DNA from: Nigrospora sphaerica
Taxonomy: Eukaryota > Ascomycota > Sordariomycetes > Amphisphaeriales > Apiosporaceae
Length of the DNA: 64,000 bases
Assembly (NCBI GenBank): GCA_018287875.1
Contig: JAGVVL010000017.1
Coordinates: 3,162,001-3,226,000 of the forward strand
Direction: 5' to 3'
The translations under genes were made by a program, and so were the position numbers. The notes beneath the pieces were generated by a model. The model saw nothing but the letters and a program-made list of their open reading frames with translations, did no database searches and was not told the origin of the DNA. This document shows, one piece after another, positions 11,521 through 22,206 of this stretch (the stretch's first letter is position 1; every line of letters starts with the position of its first letter).

Positions 11521-13208
11521 AATTGTCCCCTAGCTAAGTTTTGAACGGGCTGCACACGGTTTGCTGAAGATTTCCGCCGCGCGTTCGAGGAGCCCTCTGT
11601 ATATGTAAAAGCAAGCGGTACTCGAAAGCAATCCGTCCCGGCCGTATAGCTGTCTCAACAATGATATGCGTAGCAGAAATGCTCGCTGTTTTTGCTTCAC
11701 AAAGACTTGAGCCTGTGGTCGTGCTGCCGAGAAGCCACATCGTGTCGAGAACATGGGACGATGATGGAACCCACCAAAGCTGTCGTTCGTATATTTATAT
11801 TACCGGTGTGGGGGGATTCCACTTTCAGAACGGCCCAATCCATACCTTCATGAGCCCCAGTAATGAAGTGGAACGGTCTTCGGCGTTTCGGGCTCGGACA
11901 CTGCTCGACGTCGCGATATCTTCTAAGCGTGCCACACCAGTGAAAACCTCGAGACCCAGAAACCGGAATTTTGGAATGAGGAAAGCGGCGCGGGACAAAA
12001 CAGTCATGACTAAATGCGCTGTAGAAGCCCCAGCCGACAAAATGTTCCGCACCAATACCCAACTCCCTTCAAAGCGCTCGCCGGGGATTTCTGCCCATTT
12101 CCTACGCCCCGTAAACCGCACTCTGTCGGCCCCTTCGCGACATTTCCTATTTCCTGTCTGTGCGATCTACTGGGGTCGGTTGGTAGAGAATCGGCTAGCA
12201 AAGTCACTAGCGACGAGTTGTATCGGGAGCCCAGATAATGGCAGAGCTGACCGGCAAAAATACCACGCGATTCCGCCCTGGAAGTCAAGGACCACCTTAC
12301 TGGGGAACCCCTACCCGGGCCCTATCTCGGGAACGCCAAGACGGCACTTGGGAAGTGTTGCAGGGTAGCCCGCGGCGGGGCGTTGGCGAGCAGTGCCAAG
12401 AAGCAGGTCTTGGGCTAAATGGTTGCTCGTTGATGTAATGAGTGCTTGGTGACGTCAGTCCGGCGCTGGCCTTTGACATGTGTAAGAGGTAGGTATTTAC
12501 CTCGGAACGCTGGCGCCCTACGTTCTCCTGGTCTTCCGCTTGCCACTGTCCTTGGAAGGTCACATCCCGTTACATTAACAAATGGCCACAGAAAAACGCC
12601 AACACTGTCACGTCGAGCCGAGTCTGAATGAACTGTTTAACCGAGCAGCGTTGGTGACAAGGAAAAGCTGAAGCTGTATTAACAACCTACCAGCTCAGCA
12701 GGGTATCTATCGTATCTAGGCTTTTTCCGCCCATTCATCCATCCACCAGCTATCCGGCAACGAAACAGCCCAAATAGGGGGAATATCACAAAAACCACAA
12801 CTGCGACGCTGGCTACGAAGACAGGGGGAAATCGGTGCCCGCAAAATCACCCCGCACGAGATTGGCCGGTCCGGGGTAACGGTGTCAAGCAGCAAGCCAG
12901 GAGCAGCTGCGGACTGATTCGGCAACCAAACCAAGCAGCCATGTCGTGAACCCAGAAACGACTAGTTTCATGGCGAGACCGCCATGACGAGCCTCTCGCG
13001 GCGCTCAACGAGGCGCTGTGTTGTATCGTCAGATGTTCAATTTCCCGCTATCGGCAGATTCTTCGACTGCCGACGGCACACTGAGCGAGGTCGGCAGGTA
13101 GGCACCAAAGAGCGCATCCCGAATCATATTGACCGTGTTGCAGTCTGAAGATCAACATGGCCGGGCATGTTCCCGGCTAGTCCACCAAGTTTTCGGTCGG
13201 AGATGTTT
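11521..13208. other. Intergenic, no supported gene
   Basis: Frames up to 235 codons occur on both strands but overlap one another, have no recognisable motif and no consistent splice joins. The stretch after 12600 leads into the 3' side of the minus-strand Ala/Pro-rich gene. Confidence 0.5.
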
Positions 13209-14357
13209 CTAAGAGGACTCGGGCTTCGTCTCGGCGGCAGCGGGCTCAGCAGGCTTGGCTTCAGTAGCGGCCTCGGGAACCGCAACCGGAGCAGCTTCAG
13301 CCTTCTCCTCGGCCTTCTCCTCGGCCTTAGGGGCTTCAGCGGGTGCGGCAGCCTCGGTGGGCTCGGGGGCAGCGGCAGGAGCAGGGGCGGGGGCGGTCTC
13401 AGTCTTCTCCTCGGCCTTGGGAGCCTCGGTAGTAGCAGGAGCAGGAGCGGGGGCCTCGACAGGAGCAGCCTCAGCTTTGGGGGCCTCAGCGGGAGCAGCC
13501 TCGGCCTTGGGGGCCTCAACAGGAGCGGGAGCAGCGACAGGAGCGGGAGCAGCGACAGGAGCGGGAGCAGCGACAGGAGCGGGGGCGGGGGCGGCCTCAG
13601 TCTTCTCCTCGGCCTTGGGGGCCTCGGCGGGAGCGGGGGCGGGAGCAGGAGCAGGAGCGGTCTCGACAGCAGTGGGGGCAGCAGAAGCGGGGGCGGCACT
13701 GGGGGTTTCAATGGGGGCGGGAGCGGCAGCAGGAGCCTCGGCGGCGGCAGGGGCAGGCTTCTCCTCGGCCTTGGGGGCCTCGGCGGGCGCCGGAGCAGCG
13801 GCAGGCTTCTCCTCGGCCTTGGGGGCCTCGGCGGGCGCCGGAGCAGCGGCAGGCTTCTCCTCGGCCTTGGGGGCCTCAGCAGCAGCAGGGACCGCAGCCG
13901 CGGCCGGAACTTCAGCGGGCTTGGCCTCCTCGGGCTTCTTATCAGCGGCACTCGTTTCGGCCGGCTTAGTCTCGGTAGGCTTCGCGTCGACCGGCTTGGC
14001 GTCGGCAGGCTTGGCGTCGGCGGGCTTGGCGTCGGCGTGCTTCGCGTCGGCGTGCTTCGCGTCGGCGTGCTTGCCGTCGGCAGGCTTGGCTTGGGCCTGA
14101 TTCCGAAAGCGCCAGGTCAGTAACCACAAGACTGACCACAGGCGCACTTCGGGGAGATGGGTACTTACGGGCCTCTTGGCGAAGATGGCCTTGAACTTGC
14201 CCTTCAGGTTGTCGAGAGCGTCGATTGCTGTGCAAGAGAGAGGCAGATGTCAGCGCGAGTTAAGGTTTGCGGGTAGCGCGGGCGGTGAAACCGTGGCGGG
14301 CGGAGAAGAGGGTGGTGCGGGCGCGTGGAAGAGGGGAAACCTACGGATTCCAGGCAT
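13209..14357 (-). CDS. Ala/Pro/Lys/Glu-rich repeat protein, three exons
   Basis: Exons 14345-14357, 14169-14227 and 13209-14096 join to 960 nt, 319 residues. The first exon is only 13 nt (ATG plus three codons and one base); donors are GTAGGT and GTAAGT, acceptors CACAG and ATCAG. The N-terminus (MPGIPIDALDNLKGKF, then KAIFAKRP) is the only ordered-looking part and may form a short amphipathic helix. The rest is low complexity: first ADAK(H/P) five-residue units, then EAPKAEEKPA blocks spaced by Ala-Pro runs, ending AAETKPESS. No signal peptide or membrane segment is visible. The composition suggests a disordered cytoplasmic protein; the function is unknown. The opposite strand is also open over most of exon 3 because of the repeated codons, which is an artefact of composition. 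Confidence 0.85.
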
Positions 14358-16257
14358 GATGGCGGTTGGATGGGTGAGTGGATGAAGGGGGGTGTGAGCG
14401 ATGCGGCGCAGCAATGGGAGAGGAAGAGAGTTCCGAGCAGGGACAGGACTGGGAAGAAAAGGGAAGAGAAGAAGAGGGAAGCGGTGCCGTATGGATATCG
14501 CGAAATTATGTTGGATGAGGTCTCCCCGTCTGGCGAGTCTGGGGTTGATACTGAGGGGTGGGGCAGCGAAATTGGGGAAGGCCAGGGACAGGTCAGGGAA
14601 GGGTCTCAGAAGTGAGGGCTACGCTGGGAACCGAATGAGAGGGCATTGCGCTGGTTCCGGCTATTTTTGGGCTGCTGGGCAATCAGTCAGTCTCTCTACC
14701 ACCGGCTGGTCCGATAAGCCGCCCTTGCAAACACGACCGGTGTCACTTAGGCAACCTGGTTACCGCCTGTTTCTTCATGCAACCCTTCCTAGCTTGGGCG
14801 GCGTCGATCGTCGAGCAGAGAGAAAGACAGGCCGCCCTGGTCGACCCTTCTTTCTCCAGCTCTCTCTCTCTCTTTCTCCCTCTCTGCCCAACGGTCAGTC
14901 TGCTCTGCTCGAGGTGCGTATGGTACATACGTCCGTCGCATGGGATACGTAAGTTGGTACCTTGCATGTACGTGCACACTTCGTATATTACTGGCCTCTC
15001 GTGCTGCGCCCTCTCATCCCATCGAGCAGATTGGAATGCACCACGACCACTTTTGATTTCCTGCTTGACCAGAAGTGCCTGGGTCCTGGTTGCGACCTTG
15101 GCCGCTCAGCGCGTCGGCGCTACAGCCGCGGCCAATCTACCGGGCCTGGGAGGTGGAGGAGGCCTAGCTTGCCGATCCTGCAGGCCTATAGGCCCAAATG
15201 CCGCTTGGCCAACAGGCGCCCGTTTGTGTGTCAGGAGCCGAAGGAAATCTGCGACAGGGAGGGGGCGACAATCAGGTGGGACGACGGGCGTTAACTTGGA
15301 AGAACAACAACAGCCACGTTATCTATCTGCCCCCCTATCCTGTGCAGCGCATTGCATTGCAGATCTACCGTTCGCGTTGAATGGACGTCGAAGGCGGAGA
15401 TGGGGACGTCCCACCCAAGTTGCTTCGGAAAGCCGCACAGCGCAGGCTAAATTGGCCCTCATCTCCCGCTCCACGATGCCCCCAGGACTGCGCGGTGGGA
15501 TGGGAGGTAGCCCAAAGGTAGCCAGCCTACCACCAACTCTTTTCATGTCGCTTAGCACCCTGCGGCTGGACGTGAACGGCAAACGGCGAGGCGCTTGGCA
15601 GCTGAAGGGCGCTAATCAACGAACGAGTTGGAATGAACAACGAATGTGGTGGATGGCGGAATGGGGCGGGAGTACGACGACGACGGCTGCGTAAGCTAAA
15701 TACCTAAACATCCATCCCTCCTCCATCCATCTTCTGCTTAGTTGAACTCCAGAAACGACTCCCCGTCGCGATAGACCGCATCCTGCCCGGAGGAGAGGCG
15801 ACCATGACCGGGTGACGGCCCCACGCCAGCCGTCACATGTTGGGTGTACGGCCGGACTGCTGTCTTCCGAAACCGTCAGGCGAAGGCGCCCAGTGAGTCA
15901 AGTCGCAGTCCAAGGCAGGAGCAACAGCCGCGCATGCCGGACCTCAGTCGGCCGTCGTCTCTCCGGCCGCCGTCCAATCGGCGTCGCAGCAGCGCCTCGT
16001 GTGTCAGACTCTGGACCGGCAAGTGCTTGTACGTAAATCATGCGAAGCATCGCAGCGTTCGGATAGCGACTGCCAGTCGCTACTGGCCGGTGGGGCGACG
16101 CCTCGTGGATAAGGGCTCTTGAAGCTTCCATTTTGGATTCTACAGCTCCACCATGATCCGGCGCCGGCCCTGTAGTAATTGTATCATCGCCCGAGGGCTT
16201 GCCCGACGACGGCGCCTTGGCCGATGACATCCATTTTCCTCTCGCCTTTCTCAGCTG
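14358..16257. other. Divergent intergenic region, no supported gene
   Basis: This region lies between the start of the minus-strand repeat protein and the start of the plus-strand phosphatase, so it should hold both promoters. A pyrimidine-rich run (about 14850-14890) is upstream of the minus-strand gene. A 305-codon frame at 14777-15694 has no recognisable domain and biased composition and is not called. Confidence 0.5.
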
Positions 16258-16262
16258 TATAT
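16258..16262 (+). promoter_or_regulatory. TATA-like element of the phosphatase gene
   Basis: The word tatat occurs in ctgtatatatcaag about 75 bases before the start codon at 16337, with a pyrimidine-rich stretch (ttttcctctcgcctttctc) just upstream. The position fits a core promoter; this is inferred from position and sequence only. Confidence 0.45.
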
Positions 16263-16336
16263 ATCAAGAACCTTGCCAGGTGGTCCTATCCCAATATAGA
16301 ACCTACCATACTACAAACCACCTTGACCACACCGCA

Positions 16337-17196
16337 ATGGCACCCATCGTCTACCTCGTGCGCCACGCCCAGGGCTACCACAACCTCAGCCATGAGAACG
16401 AGCAGCTGCCGGACCCCGACCTGACATCGTTGGGCGAGCAGCAGTGCGCGGCGCTGCGGGACAGCTTCCCGGCGCACGACCGCCTCACGCACCTGGTGGC
16501 ATCGCCGATGCGGCGCACGTTGTACACGTGCCTGCAGGCGTTCGCACCGGCGGCGGCGCGCGGGCGCAAGGTCATCGCCCTGCCCGACGCCCAGGAGGTA
16601 TCGCTGCAGCCGTGCGACTGCGGCTCGGAGCCGGCGAAGCTGCGTGAAGAGTTCGGCGACCGCGTTGATTTCGCCCTCGTCCGCGACGGCTGGAACGACA
16701 AGAGCCCCGAGAGCCGCTACTACCCGGACCCCGTCAAGCTCGAGGCCCGCGCCCGCGACGCCCGCCGCTGGCTGCGCGACCTGGTGCGCGACGCCGGGGA
16801 TGACGCCCAGGTCGTGCTGGTCACGCACGGCGGCATCCTGCACTTCCTGACGGAGGACTGGGACGGATACCAGCCCAGCCGAGGTACGTATTGCTGGGTG
16901 CCACGGCGCGTCATGGACAGGACCCTCCTCGATGCCCCCAGCCCCCGCCCCCAAAACCACTAAACGTGACTTCCGCGCCTGCTAACACGCAGATAGGCAC
17001 TGGCTGGACCAATACCGAGTGTCGCGCCTACGAGTTTGCGGATCCAACTTACCAGGATCCGGGGGCCTCGTTAAAGGAGACTGCCACCAGCTGGCGCCAG
17101 CGGCGCGGCAGCGCCGGCCCCCTGACGGAGACGGAGCAGAGGCAGCTGCGACAGGCCTTTGACGATCAAATAAATGGAGAGCTGGCGGCGCTCTAG
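16337..17196 (+). CDS. Histidine phosphatase (phosphoglycerate mutase-like), two exons
   Basis: Exons 16337-16883 and 16997-17196 join to 747 nt, 248 residues. The intron is 16884-16996 (GTACGT; CTAAC; acceptor ATAG), and the join restores SRGTGWTNTECRAYEF. The start has LVRHAQGYHN, with the Arg-His pair at residues 9-10; the His is the phosphorylated catalytic residue. The second catalytic His is in VTHGGILHF (about residue 160). An acidic residue in DAQEVSLQPCDCG and the Arg in SPMRRT complete the usual pocket. This is the fungal cytosolic branch of the superfamily with a YHN motif after RHA, usually annotated phosphoglycerate mutase family; it is probably a phosphatase rather than a glycolytic mutase, but the substrate cannot be told. 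A possible upstream extension of the frame lacks any motif and was not used. Confidence 0.92.
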
Positions 17197-18319
17197 AGGA
17201 ATAGAATGCCTCACTATACGATTCTGCCGGATCCAAGTCCGCGCTCGCCGTGTTCCAAAAGAGACAGGGCTGCTGCGCCGAAGAACAGCTTTGAATACCC
17301 AAGGCAGGGGGTCCCGGACCGGATGGAAAGCGAGCCGGTCAGTATGCTGAAGAACGCAGAGGAGAGACAGCGCTCAGCACATCTCTGCGGCACTGCCACT
17401 CAAAGCGGCAAGGCTCTCACCTAGAAACAGACAGCGGTAATCACTAGAGATGCTCATAGACAGAGAGACAACTAAAGATACCGAATTGAATACATACCAC
17501 AACGCTCAGCATTGTACCATTGACTCCAAGAGGGTGCGATTAAATGGCAGCGCGCAACCTCCGTAAACAACATCGCTCTCCGTCGATTGAAAGCCTGCCC
17601 GTTCAGTTCAGCGAAGTATTACGTCGTCAAGCGTTGTTATTTGCCGTCCTGCCCTCTTACTTTGGCCCAGCCCACGGGGAGTTGGGAAAGTCTTAGATGG
17701 CTAGCGGCGAACGTCAAACGGCGGCCGGCATGGATATCCCGACAACCAACCATTGTTTTGTCCACCCCGCCACTGCGTTACCTTCTGGTACCGGCTCGCT
17801 GGGTTCAGGATTGTTCGGATGTCCACAGTCTCGACCTCATGCCAGTACATCCCCGGCTGAAGGGGTTGCCCGCGGCTTGACGATGGGTCGTCCAGTGACG
17901 TGAGCCATGGGTGCCCGTCCTGAAAGCAGACGCGTCTGCATGCCACGCGGGAGTCCCGCACTCTTGGCGAAATCGCGGCGATTATGCAAACCCTAGAAAA
18001 AATCCGGCGTCCAAGTATCGCGGACAGAGTGACTGAATGCGATGTTCTCGTGATGGGAGACCGCGTGCTAGAAAGAAGAGGGGGAGAGACAAGGTTAAAA
18101 GGTGGCGGCAGCCCAGATCTGTTCACACGAAGTTCGTCACCGCGTCCGGGACATACGTCCTCCTCGTAATGATCTATTCGTTCTATCTTCTATGTTGTCA
18201 CTCGTTCGTGCGACTTTATGCCTCTCGTTACCCACAAATGAGCCAGACTCGTGACCACGCTGCAATACCTACCCGCCGGAAGTCGACTTGCCCTTGGGTC
18301 TACCACTTCGCTCTTCACC
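17197..18319. other. Intergenic, no supported gene
   Basis: Only short overlapping frames occur. The last 150 bases lead into the secreted-protein gene and are probably its promoter and leader. Confidence 0.55.
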
Positions 18320-18931
18320 ATGTGCATCTCGACTACCTTTCTGGTCGTGGCGCTGTTCTCTATGGCGCTCCCGTCGCCGGCGCCGGCGGCGGGGACGATG
18401 CTGGACGGCAGGGGGGGCAGGAAAGAGTCGAGGCTGGCGCTGGCGGACTCGCCGCGGGCGGGTTTGTCGCCGGCGGTGCTGGGGAAGCGGCGGACTGTGA
18501 CGACAACACCAGTATGTGGTGCCAAAACAATGCCGCAGTTCTACACGCTCTCGGCGGTCGCGACCGCGACCGCCTTCCAGGGAGACGTTGGCGACACCGT
18601 CCTCCAGCTTGGGGCGCGCTCCATCAACCAGACCGACATGTACGATGCCCGCCTCTGCATCTACAACCCCCTGGACGAGGGGGCCATCTATTACACCGGC
18701 CTCGCCATCTACAATCGCATAATCGACATCCTCACAAGATGCTGCCCCTCGGTCCAAGCGGGGACCTACTGGCGAGTCGCGACCGGAAAGGGACAGAGGA
18801 TTCGTGAAAAGAGATCCAAGGGAAAGCTAACGACGTCGACATTTGCGCGGCAATGCAGCCAAGGAGGTTCGGTGGATTTTAACGACAATCATGGCCGGCC
18901 CATGGGGATCTGGGTTCAGTCGTCGGATTGA
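18320..18931 (+). CDS. Small secreted protein, function unknown
   Basis: The start is placed at 18320 because the following residues (MCISTTFLVVALFSMALPSP) form a typical signal peptide ending near APA; the frame is open 69 nt further upstream but without such a signal there. The mature part is about 180 residues, with Cys in PVCGAK, RLCIYN, TRCCPS and ARQCS and one N-glycosylation site (NQT). A dibasic-rich stretch (GKRR) after the leader could be a Kex2-type site. No family is recognised. An intron may be hidden at about 18805-18864: gtgaaa donor and gctaac branch are present, and removing 60 nt keeps the C-terminus GSVDFNDNHGRPMGIWV in frame, but the stop-free reading also works. The C-terminus from DFNDNHG looks protein-like in this frame. 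Confidence 0.55.
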   Translation: MCISTTFLVVALFSMALPSPAPAAGTMLDGRGGRKESRLALADSPRAGLSPAVLGKRRTVTTTPVCGAKTMPQFYTLSAVATATAFQGDVGDTVLQLGARSINQTDMYDARLCIYNPLDEGAIYYTGLAIYNRIIDILTRCCPSVQAGTYWRVATGKGQRIREKRSKGKLTTSTFARQCSQGGSVDFNDNHGRPMGIWVQSSD

Positions 18932-19503
18932 CCGTGCTCGTGAGGGGGAAAGCGTGGGATGGACAAGGCGACAAGCGGACATTCCGGGGGTCCCTTGCTT
19001 GCATCGCTTTCATCCTAAGCAAATTTCGTCTTGGTCAGACGACTCCTAGTATATGAGAGTAAATAAGCTGAGCTGGAGCCATGATAGCACATATGCCCCT
19101 CAGGTCATGAATTTCTGTGTCAATGTCATGGAGGGGTTGATGTGCCTAATGGCGATCCAAACGGGGCGCACCTACGTGGGGTCACTAATGGAATGGAATG
19201 GATGCCAAATGTGGGTACACGGCGTTCGCGGGGCACTTGGTCCAATTCATGCCAACGTCTCACAAGCACCACCGTCGTTTTCCGGGGGGATGGGGAGGGG
19301 GAGAGAAAACGACACACTCGCATACATTTCCAGCCCCCTCCATCTCGGACACCCTGGTGGTTGACCAGGTCCTCTTCAAGCAGCTTCGACTAGGAGGCCC
19401 CGACACGGTCCTCGTTTCCCCGGGTTTCTGCCCCCGTGCGCGCCAGCGCCCCTGCCCCTCATCGACGGTACAGCCCGCACAGCGGCACCTCCGCCTACGG
19501 ACC
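18932..19503. other. Intergenic, probable promoter and leader of the Pex11-family gene
   Basis: No gene is supported. The final 200 bases are C-rich with few A residues before the ATG at 19504, as in many fungal leaders. Confidence 0.5.
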
Positions 19504-20884
19504 ATGGCCGAGTCTCACACCTTTGACCAGTTTGTGAGGTTCACGACCGACTCCGGTATGCACGTGTCAATTATGTATATTGCCCATGCTTTTCTTACCC
19601 TCCTGTTGACTTGGAAGCACACGCGGTGGGTATCTGTAATACCGCGCGTTCAGTGCTGAACGCCCTGCTCTCCGTCCCATGTCTGTTTGAAAGCCAGACC
19701 CCTCGGAGGAGGAGTAGAGGTGATCACTATTCGAGATGCAGGATGCCATGCCAGCCCAGACCTTAGAGTTGGCGCTGCTACTGGAAAGGGGCCAAAATGC
19801 CCCAAAGTTTCGCGAGCAAGCGCATTCGCCGGGTTCCCCGAGCTTCTCCTGTATCACCCATATCTACCCCTCCCTTTTCCATCCCCTCCGCCTTCTCCCG
19901 CATAGACCGCTAGATAACGAGCTAACGAAACCCTCTGTAGTCGGCATGGAACGCATCCTGCGCCTGGTGCAAGCCATTGTGCAGATCCTGCACGCCTACC
20001 CGGCGCTGCTGAGTCTGCTTCTCTCTAGCCTTGCCTGGTGGGACCCGGCCACCGCCGCCGACCCCAAGCAGCCGCATGTACGCCTGGCGGCCGGCGTGGC
20101 GATCCTGCCGGTCCTCCGGCAGCGGCTGGCGCTGGCGCGGCGCTTCTTCCGCTTCTTCCGCTTCCTGGACGCGTTCCGGGCGGCGCAGCGGCTGTGGGCC
20201 GTGGGCGCAGCCGGCGACGGCCGGCGGCGGCCGGCGTGGGTGCGGGTGGCGGCGGGGCTGCGCGGGTTCGACCGCGCCTTCAACGGCCTTTACCTGCTGC
20301 TCGAGGCGGCGACGCTGGCCGAGGCCCTCGAGGTGCCCGGGCTCGCCGTCTGGGCGCCCGCCCGTGCCGCCCGCCTCGCCCGCGAGGCCCAGCGCTTCTG
20401 GGCCCTCGCCCTCGTCTGCGGCGCCGCCGCCGACGCCCTGCGCGCCCTCGAGATCCTCGCCTACACCCCCGTCCCCGTCGTCGGCGACGTATTCGCCGAC
20501 GAGGACGAGCAGAAGCGGAAGAAGACGGAGGCCGGCCCGGGGCCCTCGCCGCCGACGCTCCCCGCGGGCGAGGAGGAGAAGGCCGGGGAGGACCGCTTCG
20601 ACGTCCTGCAGGAACAGACCCGTCTTCGTAAGGTCCTCGAGCGGCGCAAAAAGGGCCGCGTGCTGTGGAAAAGGGAGGTGCGCGCCAAACTCCGCGGCTT
20701 GGGCTGGAGCTTCGCCGCCCAGATCCTCGACATTGTACTCCCCGGCAGTGTCCTGGGGTGGGTCGACGTTGACTACGGGACTGTGGGCGTCGTTACCTTC
20801 ATTACTACCATCTTGACGGGCAAGGGCGTGTGGGAGAGGTGCGGACGGGAAGCGGTGGCTGCCGCCGCCGCCGATGCACAATAG
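19504..20884 (+). CDS. Pex11-family peroxisomal membrane protein, two exons
   Basis: Exons 19504-19555 and 19941-20884 join to 996 nt, 331 residues. The donor is G/GTATGC, and the acceptor TGTAG follows a GCTAACG branch. The N-terminus reads FDQFVRFTTDS, then VGMERILRLVQAIVQIL, which matches the amphipathic start of Pex11-type proteins that bind and elongate peroxisome membranes before division. It continues with RFFRFFRFLDAFRAAQ, then a segment with GLRGFDRAFNGLYLLLEA (about 110-130), and ends with a membrane-like helix (VTFITTILTGK). The spacing suggests the fungal Pex11C/gamma type. The intron of 385 nt is long for this genome; a small extra exon within it cannot be excluded, but none is needed for frame. 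Expected location is the peroxisome. Confidence 0.82.
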
Positions 20885-21318
20885 AACAGGGGTTGTATAG
20901 AGCGCGCATAGCATGGCATCTGGAGTGTACCAATGGAGTGGGAACCCTAGAATAGAATCGTGCGCCATGATAGAGATAGATGGGTTAGAGGCGAAAGACT
21001 GGCCGTGGATCACCTCAATTCGACTCTGTCGCCTAAGGCTCATTCCCCTAAGGCAAAGCCGCCAATTATCATTGTCATTCCTCGGTATGTTTTCTGAAGG
21101 ACCTAAGAATACCAGTAATAGATGATTGCGCGCCCCTCAAACATCAGACCCAATCGGAAAACTAAACCATGGACGCAGGGCCGTGACAAAAAAGCCGGGA
21201 GGGCATCTCTCCTTTGAAGTCCCTACGTGCCCCGCCGTCCCCCCTTCCCCCTCTCACTGTCACCCAAAAATATACCGCAGAAAACTAGGGCTGAAGGCAC
21301 ATAGTCGTCGCCGGGGCC
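20885..21318. other. Short convergent intergenic region
   Basis: It separates the 3' ends of the Pex11-family gene (+) and the membrane protein gene (-). No gene, repeat or RNA was seen. Confidence 0.55.
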
Positions 21319-22206
21319 TCAAATAGCCGATACTGAGAAAGGCTGCTTGCTGCTACCGGCATTTCTGGCCTCGTCCTGCGGTAGCTGGATCTGGTATTGG
21401 TAGTCCCTGCGAGCGCGGCCCGAGTAGTTCATAGTGATGGACAAGGGGCCGCAGCTGTTCATATAGGGCAGTATGACGCAGAATGCCTGAAGGACGCTTT
21501 TGTTTTAGAGACACCGTTAGCTGAGGGTCGACCGGCAAATGGGGAGTGCTTGAGCCGAGGCAACTCACACGGTAGTGAAGTAGAGGCCAGCCATGGCCGA
21601 CACGAAATGCGTGGCGTAAATGTTATGCCTGAGGGCAGTGTAGACAATTGTGCAGATCAAGAGCAAGAGCATGACAAGCACGTCGCCCGAGCTCTTCTCC
21701 AGGATCGTTAGGAAACGCCGCGAAGGCCTGGGCGGCAACGGCTCGTTGTCGTCGTCGTCGGCGGCGGCGGGCGCGAGCAACAAAACGACGTGGAGTGCGC
21801 CCACGGTGCACCCAATGGACCGCTTCCCGTCATCGTCGCGGCGGCCGCCGCCATCAAACCGCCAGAGGCGCCGGGGCGTGAGCTTGACGAGGTTCCAGAG
21901 GACCTGGACGGCACCCGCGACGAGCAGAACCACCTCCCAGGGCTCCTGACCCTCGCGGGCTCGCTTCAGTGCCATGCAAACCATGGCCACCAGCGCCAGG
22001 AAGACGATGAGCCCGCGGAAGAGGCATACGAGTACTACGTTGAGCGGCCACTTCTTTTCCCCGTCCTCGTCTCCCCCATATCTCCCGGCCGGTGGCGTGA
22101 AATAGGGCGTCGTGGGCCGAACTGGCTGCCGTCCTTCGGCCCCGGCGGCGGCGGCGGACATGAGAGGATGCGAAGCCTCATCCAGGGAAGATTCGCGAGA
22201 AGCCAT
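21319..22206 (-). CDS. Four-helix membrane protein, two exons, function unknown
   Basis: Exons 21569-22206 and 21319-21496 join to 816 nt, 271 residues; the intron 21497-21568 has GTGAGT, a GCTAAC branch and acceptor AAAAG. The cytosolic N-terminus is rich in Ser/Ala/Pro (about 50 residues). Four hydrophobic segments follow: VVLVCLFRGLIVFLALVAMV, WEVVLLVAGAVQVLWNLV, IGCTVGALHVVLLLA, and, after a charged Asp/Pro loop, DVLVMLLLLICTIVYTAL continuing to GLYFTTVVLQAFCVILPYM across the splice. The tail after NYSGRARRDYQYQIQLPQDE is polar. The layout resembles MARVEL-like fungal membrane proteins, but no signature motif supports a family name. Confidence 0.75.

Noticed and set aside
11661..12368. 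235-codon plus-strand frame, and a 98-codon minus frame at 11825-12121
   Set aside because: Neither has a motif; they overlap, and no splice model links them to neighbours.
13167..14123. Long plus-strand Gly/Ser/Leu frames opposite the Ala/Pro-rich protein
   Set aside because: Composition mirror of the minus-strand repeat gene, which has good splice sites and a conserved-looking N-terminus.
14777..15694. 305-codon plus-strand frame
   Set aside because: No domain, biased composition, overlapping frames on the other strand; it lies in a divergent promoter region.
19567..19857. Possible extra gene or exon within the Pex11 intron (minus frame)
   Set aside because: The two flanking exons join perfectly without it, and the frame has no motif.
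19922..21043. 373-codon minus-strand frame over the Pex11-family gene
   Set aside because: Shadow frame without domain content; the plus-strand frame has the Pex11 pattern.
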